DNA of 64,000 nucleotides. It comes from Erodium maritimum (taxonomy: Eukaryota > Streptophyta > Magnoliopsida > Geraniales > Geraniaceae). Location of the stretch: NCBI GenBank assembly GCA_963921825.1, contig OY997596.1, forward strand, positions 62,260,754 to 62,324,753. The letters run 5' to 3'. The position numbers and the translations under genes are program-made. Position 1 is the first letter of the stretch. Each line of letters starts with the position of its first letter. The notes beneath the pieces were generated by a model, which saw nothing but the letters and a program-made list of their open reading frames with translations, made no database searches and had not been told where the DNA came from. Below, piece by piece: positions 1 to 14,797 of the stretch.

Positions 1-165
1 ATCTTAACACTACTGTACTTCAACCACTGTAGCCAAGGCCTGGGCTCTGTAGAGTAGTCTACAGATTTGTGGATGCTACTGTTATGGGTGTTTACACTGT
101 TCAATCTATCTAACTGTTAAAAATTTGGACACTTTAACATGTTTTATTTGTGGTGTTGATTGCAG

Positions 166-3100
166 TGCTGATCTCCTGGCATCTGCCGAACCAGTGATGC
201 CTCTCAAAAGGGAGAATAGTAGTGAAGGGTTAAGTGAAACTTTGCAAGCTATGGCAGTGGATGGGGCTGGATATCAGGTCTCTTTTAGCATCCTGCTATT
301 ACTTGAGTCAATTTACTTCTCTATCTCTCCCTTGTTTTTCATGATTTATCAAGTCACGCATAGATAGTATTAATTCAGAGTGATAAATATGGTTTTCCCT
401 ATAAACAGATTCAAGGTCTAATTGCAAATTCTGACTTCATTGAGTATGCTCAGGCTCCTTCTACTCCTGGATTAGAGGAAGTGCATATCGGCTCTAGTGT
501 TCAAGAGGATCTGGTCTGCGACGATCATATGGAAACAGAAGTTCTTGTATTGACCGATAAGAGTACGATAAATACTCCCACTAAGTCTGACATCCATCAC
601 GGGGAGGAAATTGGTGTGCATGATGATTTGAATCATGATACTGCTGTATGTATTTCTCCCAAGGAGAATGGCTTCATTTCAAACAGTTCGGATATCAAAC
701 ATGCAGAGGATCAAGGAGGTTCACCATCTACTCCAATGACAATAGCAACTAATGATAGTAACACTGATGCATTGGATGGTCCAGACAGGGTGGAAGGACT
801 ACAGGATGGACCCTTGATCAGCACTGATATAAGCATCCCCTCTTTCGATGCAGATAAGGAAGGCCATTTGGAGGATAATCAAGCATCTCTTAAGCCAGGA
901 ACTGAAGGAAATGTTGAAGAATCTTGTTCTCCTAGCAATGCATTAGCAGCAGATGCTGTTTGTGCGTCCCAAACGCATGACATTGCTAGCGATGTAGCTC
1001 AGGCTTGTCAGGAGCCGAGGGATCCAAGCGATCTGAGTACTGCTGTTCATGAAGAGAGACCATCTATTAGTGCACCTGCACTTCGACCTTGCACTTCCCA
1101 TATGCACCAATCTGATGATGGTGAAAATGCTGTAGTCCTTCAAGATGTTAGGCCTCACTCAATAGAGACATCTGCAGTTGACCACGCTTTTGGAGCTTCG
1201 GCTGAGGTGCAAGGTGAGTTAACTAAGATGCATGCTTGTAATTTAATTTGCCTTGAGTTATAGGTGCAAGGTGACTGACTGTTTTTATTCTCTAGGTGAT
1301 GAAAATGATACAGCAGCTGCTCTATCTAAAGATATCCCGACAGATTTGAGGGAGTTAGAGGGTCAACTCAACAACACCATTATTGACGATCAAATAGAAA
1401 ATGTTACAGCTTCTGAGTTACCCGCACCAGAAAAGTTGCTCTCTGCACCAGACGGGATTAGTGACCAACCAAATGGTTTGCAACTTACATCTACACCAGA
1501 CAAAGAAACTCTAGCAGGGAGCAACGGAAATGTTGAGATGACCCTTAATTCAGGAAAGAAACGCAGTTTTACCGAAAGTACATTAACCGTCCAGAGTTTG
1601 AATTCAGTTGAATCAGTGGGGTTGACTCTGTCCAAGAAAACGGCAGACTCCATTCCTGATGACGATGATTTATTGTCTTCTATTTTAGGTATTGAAGTAG
1701 TTTCTTTCATTCTTTTGCATTAACAGATTGTGTATGTATTCTATTGTGTGGGGTCTCTGGACTTATCTGAGGCGTGAATTGTGCATTTGTTCTCTTTCCA
1801 GTAAAATACAAGTTTTTAAATCTTTTACCCGCCCTTATGGCACACTTTGTATAAAAAAATGTTCTTAGCTGACTTGCACTTATCATTGCTTTAGTTGGAA
1901 GAAGATCAACAGCTTTGAAAATGAAGCTGACGCCACCTGGACCTGATGTCACGTCTATGAAACGCCATAGGTCTGCACCCCGGCCTAGTGCCTCAAAGAG
2001 AAAGGTGCTGATGGATGACCCCATGGTCTTGCATGGCGAGTATGTCCTATTCTCTCTTTTCATTAGTTACTTTTCAAATTCATCCACCATGCTATGGGTT
2101 TTAGTAGTATTCTGGTCTCTGTTCATTCCATAAATGCAGTACATACATACATAAACACCCAGTTGCTTCATATTCTTTTCAAGGCAGTTATTGTTTCTGA
2201 ACTACTTTTAGTTCTTCGGCTCTATACTATAAGAGCATCTTCTACATCTATTTCTGTGATGCTAATGCTTAATGTTCTGCTGTTGAACACTGTTTATAAG
2301 TGTTTTCTAAAACATACTGCATGTTGCACCAATTTTACTTGTATCATGCTAATAAACTTGTTCTCATCTGAAGTACAATACGACAACAACTGACAAGTAC
2401 TGAAGACATCCGTCGTGTGCGGAAGAAAGCTCCTTGTACTCGGCCTGAAATTTCAATGATTGAGAGGCAATTCCTCGAAGACGAAATTTTCAATCAACCC
2501 GTATCTGCTGGTGAGTTCTTAGTGGTAGAAGTTCAGGATATCTGCTTGCCTCGTTTTGTACACGAGACCTTCATTTAAATGCATGCCTTGTTCCTGAGTG
2601 GAGTTTCTACCTTATTTGATTTTCTTCTCACCTATATACATGTTTGAAGAAATAAATATCACAAGGCTCCGAATCATAACTTAATATTTTTTTGGTTCTT
2701 AGATGTCAATGTGCAAATGTTCTTGGAGTAGCTTTCAAGACGGGTTATCTGAGTTAGTTTTTATTGTCTTTCAGGTATGTCGACAGAGCTAAATTGCCTG
2801 CAAAGTGAAAAATATAATCTGGTTAGGATCACTGTTGCAGAGACTCATGAAAACAATATTTCTTCGGAAGCAGCAAAGGATATAGAAGCTCCTAGTAATA
2901 GTATACCTAGTGTTACTGAAGAAAGTGGAATTCAAGAAAGTGTTGAACCTGTGGTGGTTAGAAACGGTGTCGAAGCTCAGCATGCTGAGACTCTCTCTCA
3001 GACTGAGAAGAGTGAGGACAAGGAGCATGATACTGATGTAGCTGAGCCTAAGACCACAGAACTGGAACCTTACGACGAGTCTGCTCAAATGGATAATGAT

Positions 3101-5123
3101 AAAGAATGTATTGCAGTTGTGGATGAAGCCCATGACTCAGTCCTTGGGGCAGATATGACATCTATGGTTGATACTGCTACTGGAGATATCCATGCCATGG
3201 CCGATGGCTTTGTTGATGATAAGGAATTAGACACTAATCCTGTTGGGGAGGAAGCTTCTGTATTCGGTTTAAGCAACCAGAAAGATGGTGCTACTGATGC
3301 TGTTGAGTTAGATGCAGAAAATCATGTTTTAGTTGATCCTGAATTCAGAGCTGTTGGGGAATATGTATCAGAGGAAACACAAGGTGACCCTCCAATTGAA
3401 ACAAGAGCGAACTCTCAGACAGAGTGTTCTGTATGTGATAACCAAACTGAAAATGGAACTGGAGAAAGTAAGTTAGAGGTTGTGAATGATGTTGAAGGTT
3501 TATCTACAGAATTAGGTTCCCATGAGAAGGATTTGGCCTCTAACCATCTGTTTGGTGAGGAGGAACACACGATTTCGAATCCAACAGAGCCTGATGTTGG
3601 TATGCCAATTGCATCTGGCACCTTGGGATTGGATGCTGAAATTCCTCCCACTGATTATCCTCCATTGGAAGATCATGGAGTAAGTATTATGCTTAGTTAA
3701 TGATTCTTCCTAAGTTTGCATGTGGTTCATATCGTGTTCATCGTTTTGTGACCTACAATGATTTTTTGTCTGGTGCAGGATTTTGGAAATGTGGGTGTTG
3801 AAAATGATACAGGTTAGATTTTCCTACTTGTCCATAACCGATTAAGTAATTTTTTGATGTCTTTTGATTGGCATATTTGCCATACAGAGACATTTGTTGT
3901 AGTAAAAAGATTGCATTTTTAATGCGAAATATCCCATATGCTAGAAAATGATACGCACATATTGTTTAATTATTTACTTAAAGTATCTTCTGTTGTTTGA
4001 TACTTTGCCTTGTTTTTCAGATTTTTTGAATGTTGATGATGACGAGGTAGCTGAAGAGGATGATGAATATGAGCCCTATTCTGAAGATACCCGTCTTCTT
4101 GAGAACAGTGGATGGTCCTCCCGAACCAGGTTTATATATATACATATGCTTTATGATAGTTAGCATTTTTGTGCACGGCTCATTATAATATGTAGCTTGT
4201 CTTTGGAAATACGATTGTGACAAAATCCATCTCACAAGTTGAGTCTGCACACTGTTTTACTATATCATTGGCGTAAAAAATTAAGGGTTCTCTTTGTCAT
4301 TTGTTACCAAAATAGAGTGAAGTGCAAAAATTTGGAAGTTTAGTGTGGGTGAGAAAATTTAGAAGTCTGTAGTTTAGTTAAAAATGTAATAAATTTAGTG
4401 TACTTTTGTGAGGTTATCCCCAAAAGCTACTAGTCGGACTTATTCCTGTCTCCGTCTCACAAGTAGTCTCCCAAGCTGTTTTACTAAAGCAATGGCATAT
4501 TTTTGAAAATTAACAAGTTTAGTGTACTTTTGTCAGATTATCCCCCAAAGCTATTAGTCTGACTTATGCCTATGTATGTCTCTGTCCCACAAGTAGAGAC
4601 ACACAATGTTTTACTAAAGCAATGAAATATTTTTTGAAAATTTGAAAATTAATGAAGGATATTTTTGCCACTTTAATCATGTCAAATAAAGTGAGAAAAG
4701 CTGAAACAATTTGTGACACATGTTTCAGTTCCCAGTATGTATTGCTTTATATCATTCTCTATGATCAGATTTTCATAAACGTACCTAACTTATTGTAGAG
4801 CTGTGTCAAAGTATCTTCAGACAATGTTCGAAAATGAAGCTTCACAGGGAAGAAAGGTGCTTCCAATGGACAAGTTATTAGCCGGTAAAACCCGCAAAGA
4901 AGCATCGAGGATGTTTTTTGAAACCTTGGTAATGTCTAAATCGGATTTTTTTTTCTGTTGTTTGATCAAATATTGAATCTCCCCATCCTGAAATAAATGT
5001 CTGATTTATTATTATCGCTTCCAGGTCCTAAAAACTAGGGACTTCATCCAAGTCGAACAAGCAAAACCCTTTGACAACATTGATATAAAACCCAGACTAA
5101 AGCTCATGAAATCAAACTTCTGA
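166..5123 (+). CDS. SYN4: RAD21/SYN4-like cohesin subunit, 3' part
   Basis: Alpha-kleisin subunit of cohesin, which closes the SMC1-SMC3 ring around sister chromatids in the nucleus. Ten coding exons fit GT-AG splicing in one frame: 166-277, 409-1213, 1296-1688, 1895-2039, 2374-2510, 2775-3679, 3779-3812, 4021-4129, 4799-4928 and 5025-5123 (about 956 residues). The start and the N-terminal SMC3-binding domain lie left of the window. The middle is long, acidic and low in complexity. A conserved island reads VGRRSTALKMKLTPPGPDV, then KRKVLMDDPMVLHG, then TIRQQL and EDIRRVRKKAPCT. The C-terminus is the Rad21/Rec8 winged helix that binds SMC1 (KYLQTMFENEA, LLAGKTRKEASRMFFETLVL). The long acidic linker and the VLHGD-type island resemble Arabidopsis RAD21.3/SYN4 more than SYN1-SYN3. 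The family is certain; the paralogue is an inference from remembered sequence. Confidence 0.9.
4235..4665. repeat. Degenerate tandem repeat in a RAD21 intron
   Basis: In the intron between 4129 and 4799, a unit of roughly 130 bp recurs about three times. It can be followed through 'tgttttactaaagcaatg' near 4475 and 4605, a diverged form near 4250, and 'tttagtgtacttttgt' near 4393 and 4516. No coding sense is visible. Confidence 0.6.
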
Positions 5124-6694
5124 TCCCTTACGTAGGACACTCAGGTAAAGCTTGGCTGTTGGAAATTTCTTCTTTTTTGATTTATTTTTGTCTAGGGATG
5201 TTTTTTTTGGGTCTATTTAGATTGTGTAACTGGTAGTGTCAACACTGGTTTCGATGTATCTACATAGTTATCGTGGAAAGAAGTGTTGTAATGCAAATAA
5301 TATGTATGTGTATATATATTTTGTAAGATATTTACACTGGAGACAGCTTAATATATTCGTTCGACCATTGATCCATTTCTGTGTTACATACAATTGCTAT
5401 CTCTAGCCAACGATTATCATTGATAATCGCAAAAAATTGTGGTGAATTATAGGGTTTTGTAAATGTTATCGGTGAACTATTTTTTGGTGTAAATGACATC
5501 TAATTATTATTTTGTCTACAAATCCACTAAAGATAATGTAGATAGAAGATAATTGGGGTTTTATTGGTAAAAAAATAAAAGTTCACCTGTTGTACTTGAG
5601 CAAAACAAATACAGTTCATTGCAAGTATGTCAATTATCCCTTGATAATATGGTTTCTCCATGACAATTTAGCTCAAACATTAGTGTTATGAGTTTATCTT
5701 TACTAATCAAGTTTTTTTTTGTGTGATTTTTACTTGCATAAGTTATAACGAAATTAAAAGTCGACTAAAAGGACGAGTATGGTCATGAGACGGGTCTTGA
5801 AGAAGAAGAAGATTAATTTTGTTGTTTTAAAAAATTCAGCGGTCATGTGCTGTTTAAAGTTACATTTTCCCATTAGATTTTGCCGATTTTAACTAATTGT
5901 GCAACCAAAAAATACATGTGTAACTATGCCACAAAATAATCTCAACAAAAGAACAATATGCAAACAATTCAAAGTAAACCATATATTTTTAATACCACTC
6001 ATGAATATGGATTAATCATCGAAGCAGATATATGTATATATATGGAGTTTTTTTACCATTAAATCTTACATATTGAACGATACAAGCGTTATATCTATCG
6101 ATCTATTTTAGAAACTCGAGGGACGATCAGCGAGATGAATAGCTTTCAAAAAAGTCGAAGCAATGACTAAATAAACAGATATCATATCGGCCTTTCTTAT
6201 AGACTTTCCGGAAAGATTTGCTGATAGAGAGACTCGACCGGATATGCCACCAAAGACAGGAACTACACCAACCGAAGATTCGACACAGGGTCAAACAAAA
6301 AACAGACAAAAACACAAACAAAATAAATAACAATGACGAGTATAAACTATTCGCGACCGAACTCCGACGTCTAAGGTTGGAATCGAAGCGAGGAGGGAGG
6401 TGAACGACGCATGCGGATGCAAATCTGACCCGCTTGAAGCAAAGGTACAAGTATAACCGAGTGAGTACGATAAACAAGAGTACAAATGAGCGGATCGGAC
6501 TGCAGAACTCCGACAAAAAATAAAAATTAAATAAGACCATCTGACCGAAAAAAGGATGTGACGAAAAGAATCAATAAGAGGAGCTCGGGTCGTCATCGTC
6601 GTTTAAACGCGCAGCAAGTGGTAATTTCAATATAAATCTTCAATATTTACCGAAAAACCCCTGAAGTTTGATATATTGCATATACGTCCTTCCT
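5124..6694. other. Intergenic spacer, RAD21 to LSM6
   Basis: AT-rich spacer holding the RAD21 3'UTR, one foldback-element relic (5420-5640) and a GC-richer stretch at about 6120-6600. On the minus strand that stretch has the T/G-rich, stop-poor look of LINE-derived 3' sequence seen elsewhere here, but no domain or tail identifies it. Confidence 0.5.
5420..5640. mobile_element. MITE relic of the GATAATTGCAAAA family
   Basis: The left end reads gataatcgcaaaaaattgtggtgaa and the right end gcaagtatgtcaattatccc, an imperfect inverted repeat. Internal words 'aatgttatcggtgaactat' and 'aatgacatct' match the copy inside the PSI1-like gene at 45998-46374. A possible 9-bp flank repeat, ttgataat(c/a), occurs at 5420 and 5641. 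Confidence 0.55.
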
Positions 6695-7166
6695 CCTCCG
6701 CGCTACTTTATAACCTATTTATTTATTTTGCGCTCAGTTCAGACTTCAGAGCAGTCGCGTCTCTATCTCTGCCGATAACAACCGCAAAGTCTTCGTTCGA
6801 GAACACTAGGAGGAATCAGGTACCGGATCATCTCGATTTCTGTCGTACCTTTTGTTTGGCTGCCGAGAAAATTCCTGGAAAACGAAAGAAATTTTTAGGC
6901 TCTTGTTCCTCTTGCTCGTCACATTTTTTTTTCCGGTATACGAATGGAGTTTCACTTTCGTTTAGTGCTTAGTATTGTCTCGGATTTCGTAATTTCCGAT
7001 CTGTTTTTCTTTTCCATTTTTTCTCTGGAATCAAACTGATATTTACTGGAAAAGCTTGCTTCTGATTCGAGCCCTAGATATTTGGTAATTTTGAAAGTAG
7101 TGTACAGGAAATCCACATTTGTTGATTAAGTTGTTGTTTAGTGTTTTATACAGAAGAAACGTAGAG
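6695..7166 (+). promoter_or_regulatory. LSM6 core promoter and 5'UTR with leader intron
   Basis: A TATA-like ctactttataa lies near 6702. A leader exon from roughly 6735 ends at 6819 (aatcag|gtaccg), and a 334-bp 5'UTR intron runs 6820-7153 to tttatacag|aagaaac, 13 bases before the ATG. Splice sites are inferred from consensus only. Confidence 0.55.
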
Positions 7167-8638
7167 ATGAGCGGAATAGGAGAGAAAGCTACCGCGACCA
7201 CGAAAACCCCAGCTGATTTCCTCAAATCTATTCGAGGCCGACCTGTTGTTGTCAAGCTCAATTCTGGAGTTGATTATAGAGGTGAGCAGTTTACATATCT
7301 ATGCATATATTCGGTGAATAGGTTTGGCTTGGTTGCATTATTCAGGCAATTTGAATTTCCGGTATTAGAGAGGATGTAGATTTGATTTTTTTTGTTGTTG
7401 TTGCAAATAGATGTGTTAGAGAACGTTTTGATTTCAATACTGCAATGCATACATTAGGTAAACTGATATTGCTTGTTTTTTCCTCTATATTATATCAATG
7501 ACAATTTAAGTTATTTGCGTATTAGATAAAACTGACCCTTACAAGGTTAGCGGTTTGCACAGTTCATCAATTGTTTGGCTACGAGTTGGTGAGGTTGGCC
7601 AAGGGATTGAATTTTATTGCTACGGGTTGTGTGAAAGCTATTAGAATTTTATTAAGATAGTTTCTACATATTGAGAATAGCCTCACTTGAGCTAAACAAA
7701 AGAGAAATTTCAGCTGGTAGAAGACACAAGACTTACTAACACACCGAGACAAGTAGGTTCATCAAGCCCTTTAAGGATCTGGACATGTGGCTTTAGACCT
7801 GCTGTTGTAGGGTTAAACATTCAACTAACCATTAAAGTGATAAGGTAGCTCTTTGTCCTTTGCAAACTTTATTGCTATGCTACTTAAGTACCTTGTTGAA
7901 ACATGGATGCCAAGTTCCATAAGTTGGTTAGAGGTTTAGTTTGTGGGATCTTAATACAATGCAAAGTCCTAATTATATTATCAATTGCAAGAAAACGTCC
8001 TAGGGAAGCTTTGTAACCTTGGAGAGGGCATAGAGAGATGCATTATTGACACAAACCTCAGCAGCATGTAAAGGCTTGAGTAACTTTTAATCTTAAATCG
8101 TCTGCGGAAGCGATATATTTTTTTATCATCAAGAAAACGGAGAAATCCTACTTTATTCTAATTTAATTCCTAACCTGACCTCCTCCCACTCCGACTCCCT
8201 AGTATATGCCCCACTGGGTTACAAACCTCTGACCTCGAGGAGGTGAGAGAGCTCTCTGCCCACCAGGCCAACCCAAGTGAGCTGTCCGAGGAATCTATCG
8301 GAAGTTTTTGATTGCCTTTTTTTATCTCCCCACCTTATTCGTTTCAGTCCTATTTAACATATTTTTGTTGACAGGTATTCTAGCTTGTCTGGATGGATAT
8401 ATGAATATAGCAATGGAGCAAACAGAAGAATATGTTAACGGGCAGCTGAAAAATAAATATGGTGACGCCTTCATTCGAGGCAACAATGGTACGATTCCCT
8501 TTCTGCTCATTAAATTTGTGTATGCATACACATACACGCTCCCAACTTAGATTTGAGAAAAAGACTTTTACTATTGCTTCTTTTTATGCAGTTCTCTACA
8601 TCAGCACGACAAAGAGAACAGTTGCTGACGGTGCTTAG
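7167..8638 (+). CDS. LSM6: U6 snRNA-associated Sm-like protein LSM6
   Basis: Ring subunit of the LSM1-7 complex (cytoplasmic decapping and 5'-3' mRNA decay) and the LSM2-8 complex (nuclear, binds the U6 snRNA 3' end). Three exons, 7167-7281, 8375-8488 and 8592-8638, join in frame to 91 residues, the usual plant LSM6 length. The Sm1 motif runs through LKSIRGRPVVVKLNSGVDYR (residues about 19-38) into GILACLDGYMNIAMEQTEEY. The Sm2 motif is GDAFIRGNNVLYISTTK near the C-terminus. The exon junctions fall at GVDYR|GILA and RGNN|VLYI. The start follows the leader intron directly and opens MSGIGEK. The gene looks intact. I cannot tell the A from the B paralogue. Confidence 0.95.
8115..8282 (-). mobile_element. 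tRNA-derived SINE in LSM6 intron 1
   Basis: Read on the minus strand it starts near 8282 with ctcacttgggttggcctggtggg, a box-A-like ttggcctggtggg. Downstream comes a box-B-like ggtttgtaaccc. It ends in ttcttgatgataaaaaaa, an A-rich tail, near 8115. Flanks cgtctgcggaagcgat and ctgtccgaggaatctat may be a decayed target duplication. A pol III promoter plus A-tail is the SINE signature; the family name is unknown. Confidence 0.55.
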
Positions 8639-9353
8639 CTCTACATGACATGAATCTAAGAACTGGATCAGCTGGTATGTTTTGTCCTTCTGGAGATTTA
8701 GTCAGTTTTTTCAGATTGTTACTGAAATCAGATTGTTATTGAAATCAAATACAGAACTGATGTGAATGCTTGTAGTTTGTAAACCCCTTGAACCTTTTGG
8801 CTACATGGCTTTAGTAGCCGAGTAGACTTCTCTACCTGTTTAGATTGTATTTTCATCTCCAGAATCTAAATTTAGTAGATCTACTTTTTCCTTTCGCTGT
8901 GTATGATTGAATTCTTATCATAGGATGGGTTTTGCTTCATTGCAGTGTCATGGTTGAGCCCATATTTGCCTATAGATCTTATAAAGGTGTCTCTTTTTTT
9001 TGGTAGTAGGTGAGGGAAAATACAGATTTTAAGCTCGAGCACCTATAAATATTTGCTCAATTAATGAACTTTTCATGAAGGTTTCAAGTTTTAGCTCAAA
9101 ACAAATCGATGCTATTTTGTTTTTGTCAGAAACCGACATCGAAAATGGACCTAGCTTTAACAAAATGAGTTTCCCCTCAATTGGGGTGGGCTTTAGCTAA
9201 ACGTCTCGTATTTTTCCATTATTGATTGGGTTTGTGTAAATGTTCTCTGTTTGTTGGAAACTACCATAGAAGATCCATATAAAAGAGGGGAAATTGTAAA
9301 AAAAAACTTCCTACCCTTTACAGTTTTTGTCTGTCGTATGACTCGTATCTATT
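8639..9353. other. LSM6 3'UTR and spacer
   Basis: AT-rich spacer with no convincing ORF. It presumably contains the LSM6 3'UTR and polyadenylation signals, and ends at the 12-bp target duplication of the next retroposon. Confidence 0.5.
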
Positions 9354-11317
9354 TTTTTTTATCAGCAATTTTTTTTTTGTATATATAAAGTAAGGGAGTC
9401 TAGCTACAGACTCACCAACAAAAAGTCAACAACAACTGCTACAACCCAGGTAGCTATGAATGAGTACGCATACCCTGAAGATGATGAAAGGGTACGCAGA
9501 CCCAGAAGATGAAGGGGTACTCTGACCCTGAAGATAATGGGTACGCAGACCCTGAAAAGAATGGGTACGCAGACCCTAAAGTGCACGGGTACGCAGACCC
9601 GAAAGTGAAAGGGTACGCCGACCCTGAAGTGAAACGGGTACGCAGACCCTGAAGTGCACGGGTACGCAGACCCGGAAGTGAAAGGGTACGTCGACCCTGA
9701 AGTGAGTGGGCACGCAGACCCTGAAATGCACGGGTACGCAGACCCGAAAGTGAAGGGGTACGCAGACCCAAAATGAAAAGAACACAATAAAAAGGGCGGC
9801 TAAAAAAGGAGACTCACACCCGAATATAGCCACCATGAAGCACTAAGAAAGGTCTAATTCCCAGATATAAACCATAATGTTCGAGAAGCTAGCTGTCTTC
9901 CAAAAGTACCACCAAAAACCTAACCTGAACTAGAGGAGAAACTGAATCTCATCGGCTTCCCAACTCAACGAGTGAAAGGAAGCCAACACGCCGCCGACCA
10001 ACATCGCGAACCGGCAGAGATATAACAGTGCAAACACTGAAACTCAAAACCCAACGAAATAAGGACAACTTGATTTCCAAGGTCTAAAGACCCAGTACAA
10101 CCCATCATAGGCCAACACCTAAATTATGACGGGCCCTGCAAGCAAGACAGGGGTACAAAGGAAATCGAAAGAGCCTAAATCTAAGGATGAGCAGAAATCC
10201 CACAAGCTACAGATAGGGCCAAAGGAGAGACAAGAACCATACCATCTGCGACGATGAGTGATGAGGCCAGAAGCACGACGAATCTGAGCTCGGAAACGCC
10301 TCCCACAATGAAACTGACCGAAGTCACCCGAAAGTCACCACGATCTGAGTCGAAAAACAGCCAAGCAACGCACCCGGACCAGGCCCAGACCAGCCCAGAC
10401 CAGAAGCCTCAGTGAAACATCAGGTCCACAACGATCAACCTCTGGGAGGAGGAAAAAACGTGTCCCACGACCAGACCTGAGAAGAGACACTGGGCCAGAG
10501 AACGAACTAGCAGAAGCACCAGGTCCAGAGTCACAACGATCCACAGCCGGGAGGATGTAGAAGCGCGTCCCACGATCAACTCTGAAAAAGACATCTCCGA
10601 AGAAGCGTTCCAGCCGAACCAAACCGCCTTACGGTAAACAACGGGGGCGGGATACCCAGAGTAAGAACCAGAAGCTGTCAGGCCCAGATCAGACCCAGAC
10701 CAGGCCCAGACTAGACCTGTTCCAGGCCAAGACCCAAAATCAGGCCCAGGCCCGATCCAACAGTTGAGCCAGGCCGGTTCAAAACCTACGCGCACCCACA
10801 CCAGAATCGCCGCCGTAAAACCAAAGGCGACCATGTCCAGCAACACCGGCGAGGGGCTGCAGCACCGGCGAGCATCCCGACTGTCACTGAACCACCGAGC
10901 AGTCCCACGAACTCCGGCCACCCCAGCAGAGAGGAGGAAAGAACCGAGCCACCACACAACTCGTGAACTGCACGACGGCGACGCGGACGTGAGGACTGCA
11001 CGAAGGAGACGACCAGGCCGGGAAGAGGAGGCTGAGGCAGTGAGCGGAGGAACCAGAACGTTCTGCTCGGGGGAGACGACCCACCGACCGACCAGAAGAG
11101 CCGAGCAGCCGGCAACCCGGAGAAAACGCCGGAGGAAGAAGAGATCTGGGGTGAAAAGAAGGGACGGAGAAGGAGGAACGAAGGTAGAAGTCCTCACCGG
11201 CAACGGCAACAGCCATGGTGGCCATGGCCGTCGCCGGCGAGGGAGGGAGCAGAGGCTGGCGGCTGGGTTGAAAGGTCGGCACGGAAATCAAGTCAGAGAG
11301 AATTAGGATTTTTGATC
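9354..11317 (-). mobile_element. Non-autonomous non-LTR retroposon with 12-bp TSD
   Basis: The 12-mer ctcgtatctatt flanks the element exactly, at 9342-9353 and 11318-11329. On the minus strand the 5' end is ggatcaaaaatcctaattctc, followed by about 1.2 kb of unusually GC-rich sequence, and the 3' end is attgctgataaaaaaaaat, an A-tail. Together these indicate target-primed reverse transcription. No endonuclease, reverse transcriptase or gag motif is present in any frame. Long minus-strand ORFs (for example 10409-11209) are low-complexity and look like a by-product of high GC. It is probably a non-coding passenger mobilised by a LINE, comparable in kind to Arabidopsis Sadhu elements, though homology to them is not shown. 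The perfect TSD implies a fairly recent insertion. Confidence 0.75.
9465..9780. repeat. 24-bp minisatellite, about 13 units
   Basis: The unit is near tacgcagaccctgaagtgcacggg (24 bp). It recurs about 13 times near the 3' end of the retroposon, mostly at exactly 24 bp with a few 25-28 bp variants. Because the period is a multiple of three, each frame shows an eight-residue repeat, such as YADPEVHG on plus and a VCVP-containing unit on minus. Variants ending gtgcac and gtgaaa partly alternate, which suggests growth by unequal exchange of dimers. Confidence 0.9.
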
Positions 11318-11842
11318 CTCGTATCTATTAGGTTCTGATTTATGGTACTGTCAGTTAAATCTAACGGAAAAAACAGCATATATGCGTGCACATGAGATCA
11401 ATTTTTTTGTGTATTGACTATATTAGCCTCAGCCTCATCGAGCAATTCAGACACGTGAGAACGAATTTTTGCTTAATGACAATATTAGCCGCAGCCTCTT
11501 CCAGAAAGTGGTGTTTTGACCAAAAGCACCCCGCAAACAGACCTGATATGAAAGATGTTGAGGCCAATGTCGTCATTGCAAAAAAAAAACTTTCACAAAT
11601 AAATAATGTTTTCCATTAGATTTAACCGAGAATGTCATGAATCAGAATCTCGCAAGTAAAACAACTTGCAAAGGTGATAGACTATAGCAAGACGAATCAA
11701 CTAGCAAAAACATCACAACCATTCGATACAGACACTAAAACTGAGTCCCGACTTCCAAACCAATCCTTAAAGAAGAAGATCTAGCACATTGCCTCAGCTT
11801 CTTACAGAAATGAAACCTTTTCACTCAACTGCTACAGAAGAA
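11318..11842. other. Spacer between retroposon and alkenal reductase
   Basis: AT-rich. The right part should hold the reductase 3'UTR on the minus strand. Nothing else recognised. Confidence 0.5.
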
Positions 11843-14340
<2,498 letters not shown>

Positions 14341-14797
14341 AGCTTCAGCTAAAACTCCAACCTGAAACAAAAGAGCAATTGTTAAAGCAGTTGCATTTTC
14401 TGATACAGTATACAAAACCTTTAATGTTCTGGTACCACAACTTGTTTGTGTCACCTACCCGCATTGTTAATACCATCCACATGTTCTGCCTCAGCCTCAC
14501 CTACTGCAATAATATCCACTAAACTCAGTTCAAAATTCAAACTCAATTACATGTACTTATATATCGTCTAATTATGCATATGACCATGATAGTATCTCCA
14601 AGAATTTTCTCTACATTTATCAAAGATTAAAGGTAGCCCAAAAAGTAATCCTCAGATTTCAGCACAATTTGACAAAGCAAACTAACTAAATTTAGCATTA
14701 CTTTTGCTCAACCAAACACTAAAAAATGAACAATCAATCTGGCCAAGCATGCAAGCAAGATTATTAAGGTCTTGAGGCCATCAGAAAATTGCAATAA
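14341..14797. other. Reductase upstream region
   Basis: Upstream of the reductase ATG on the minus strand. It holds a probable 5'UTR acceptor (tttgtttcag|gttggag) and, near 14455-14515, a candidate leader exon with donor gcggGTAGGTG. No other gene seen. Confidence 0.4.

Noticed and set aside
6127-6596. Overlapping minus-strand ORFs of 101-137 codons before LSM6
   Set aside because: No domain, Phe/Leu/Ser-rich, and similar in texture to LINE-derived non-coding sequence. Not supported as a gene.
9404-9836. Repeat protein encoded by the 24-bp minisatellite
   Set aside because: All three minus frames are open because the period is a multiple of three. There is no conserved start, and unit-length variants break any single plus frame.
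10409-11209. 266-codon minus-strand ORF in the GC-rich retroposon
   Set aside because: Low-complexity, W/V/S/L-rich with no domain. Overlapping ORFs in other frames are equally long, as expected from high GC.
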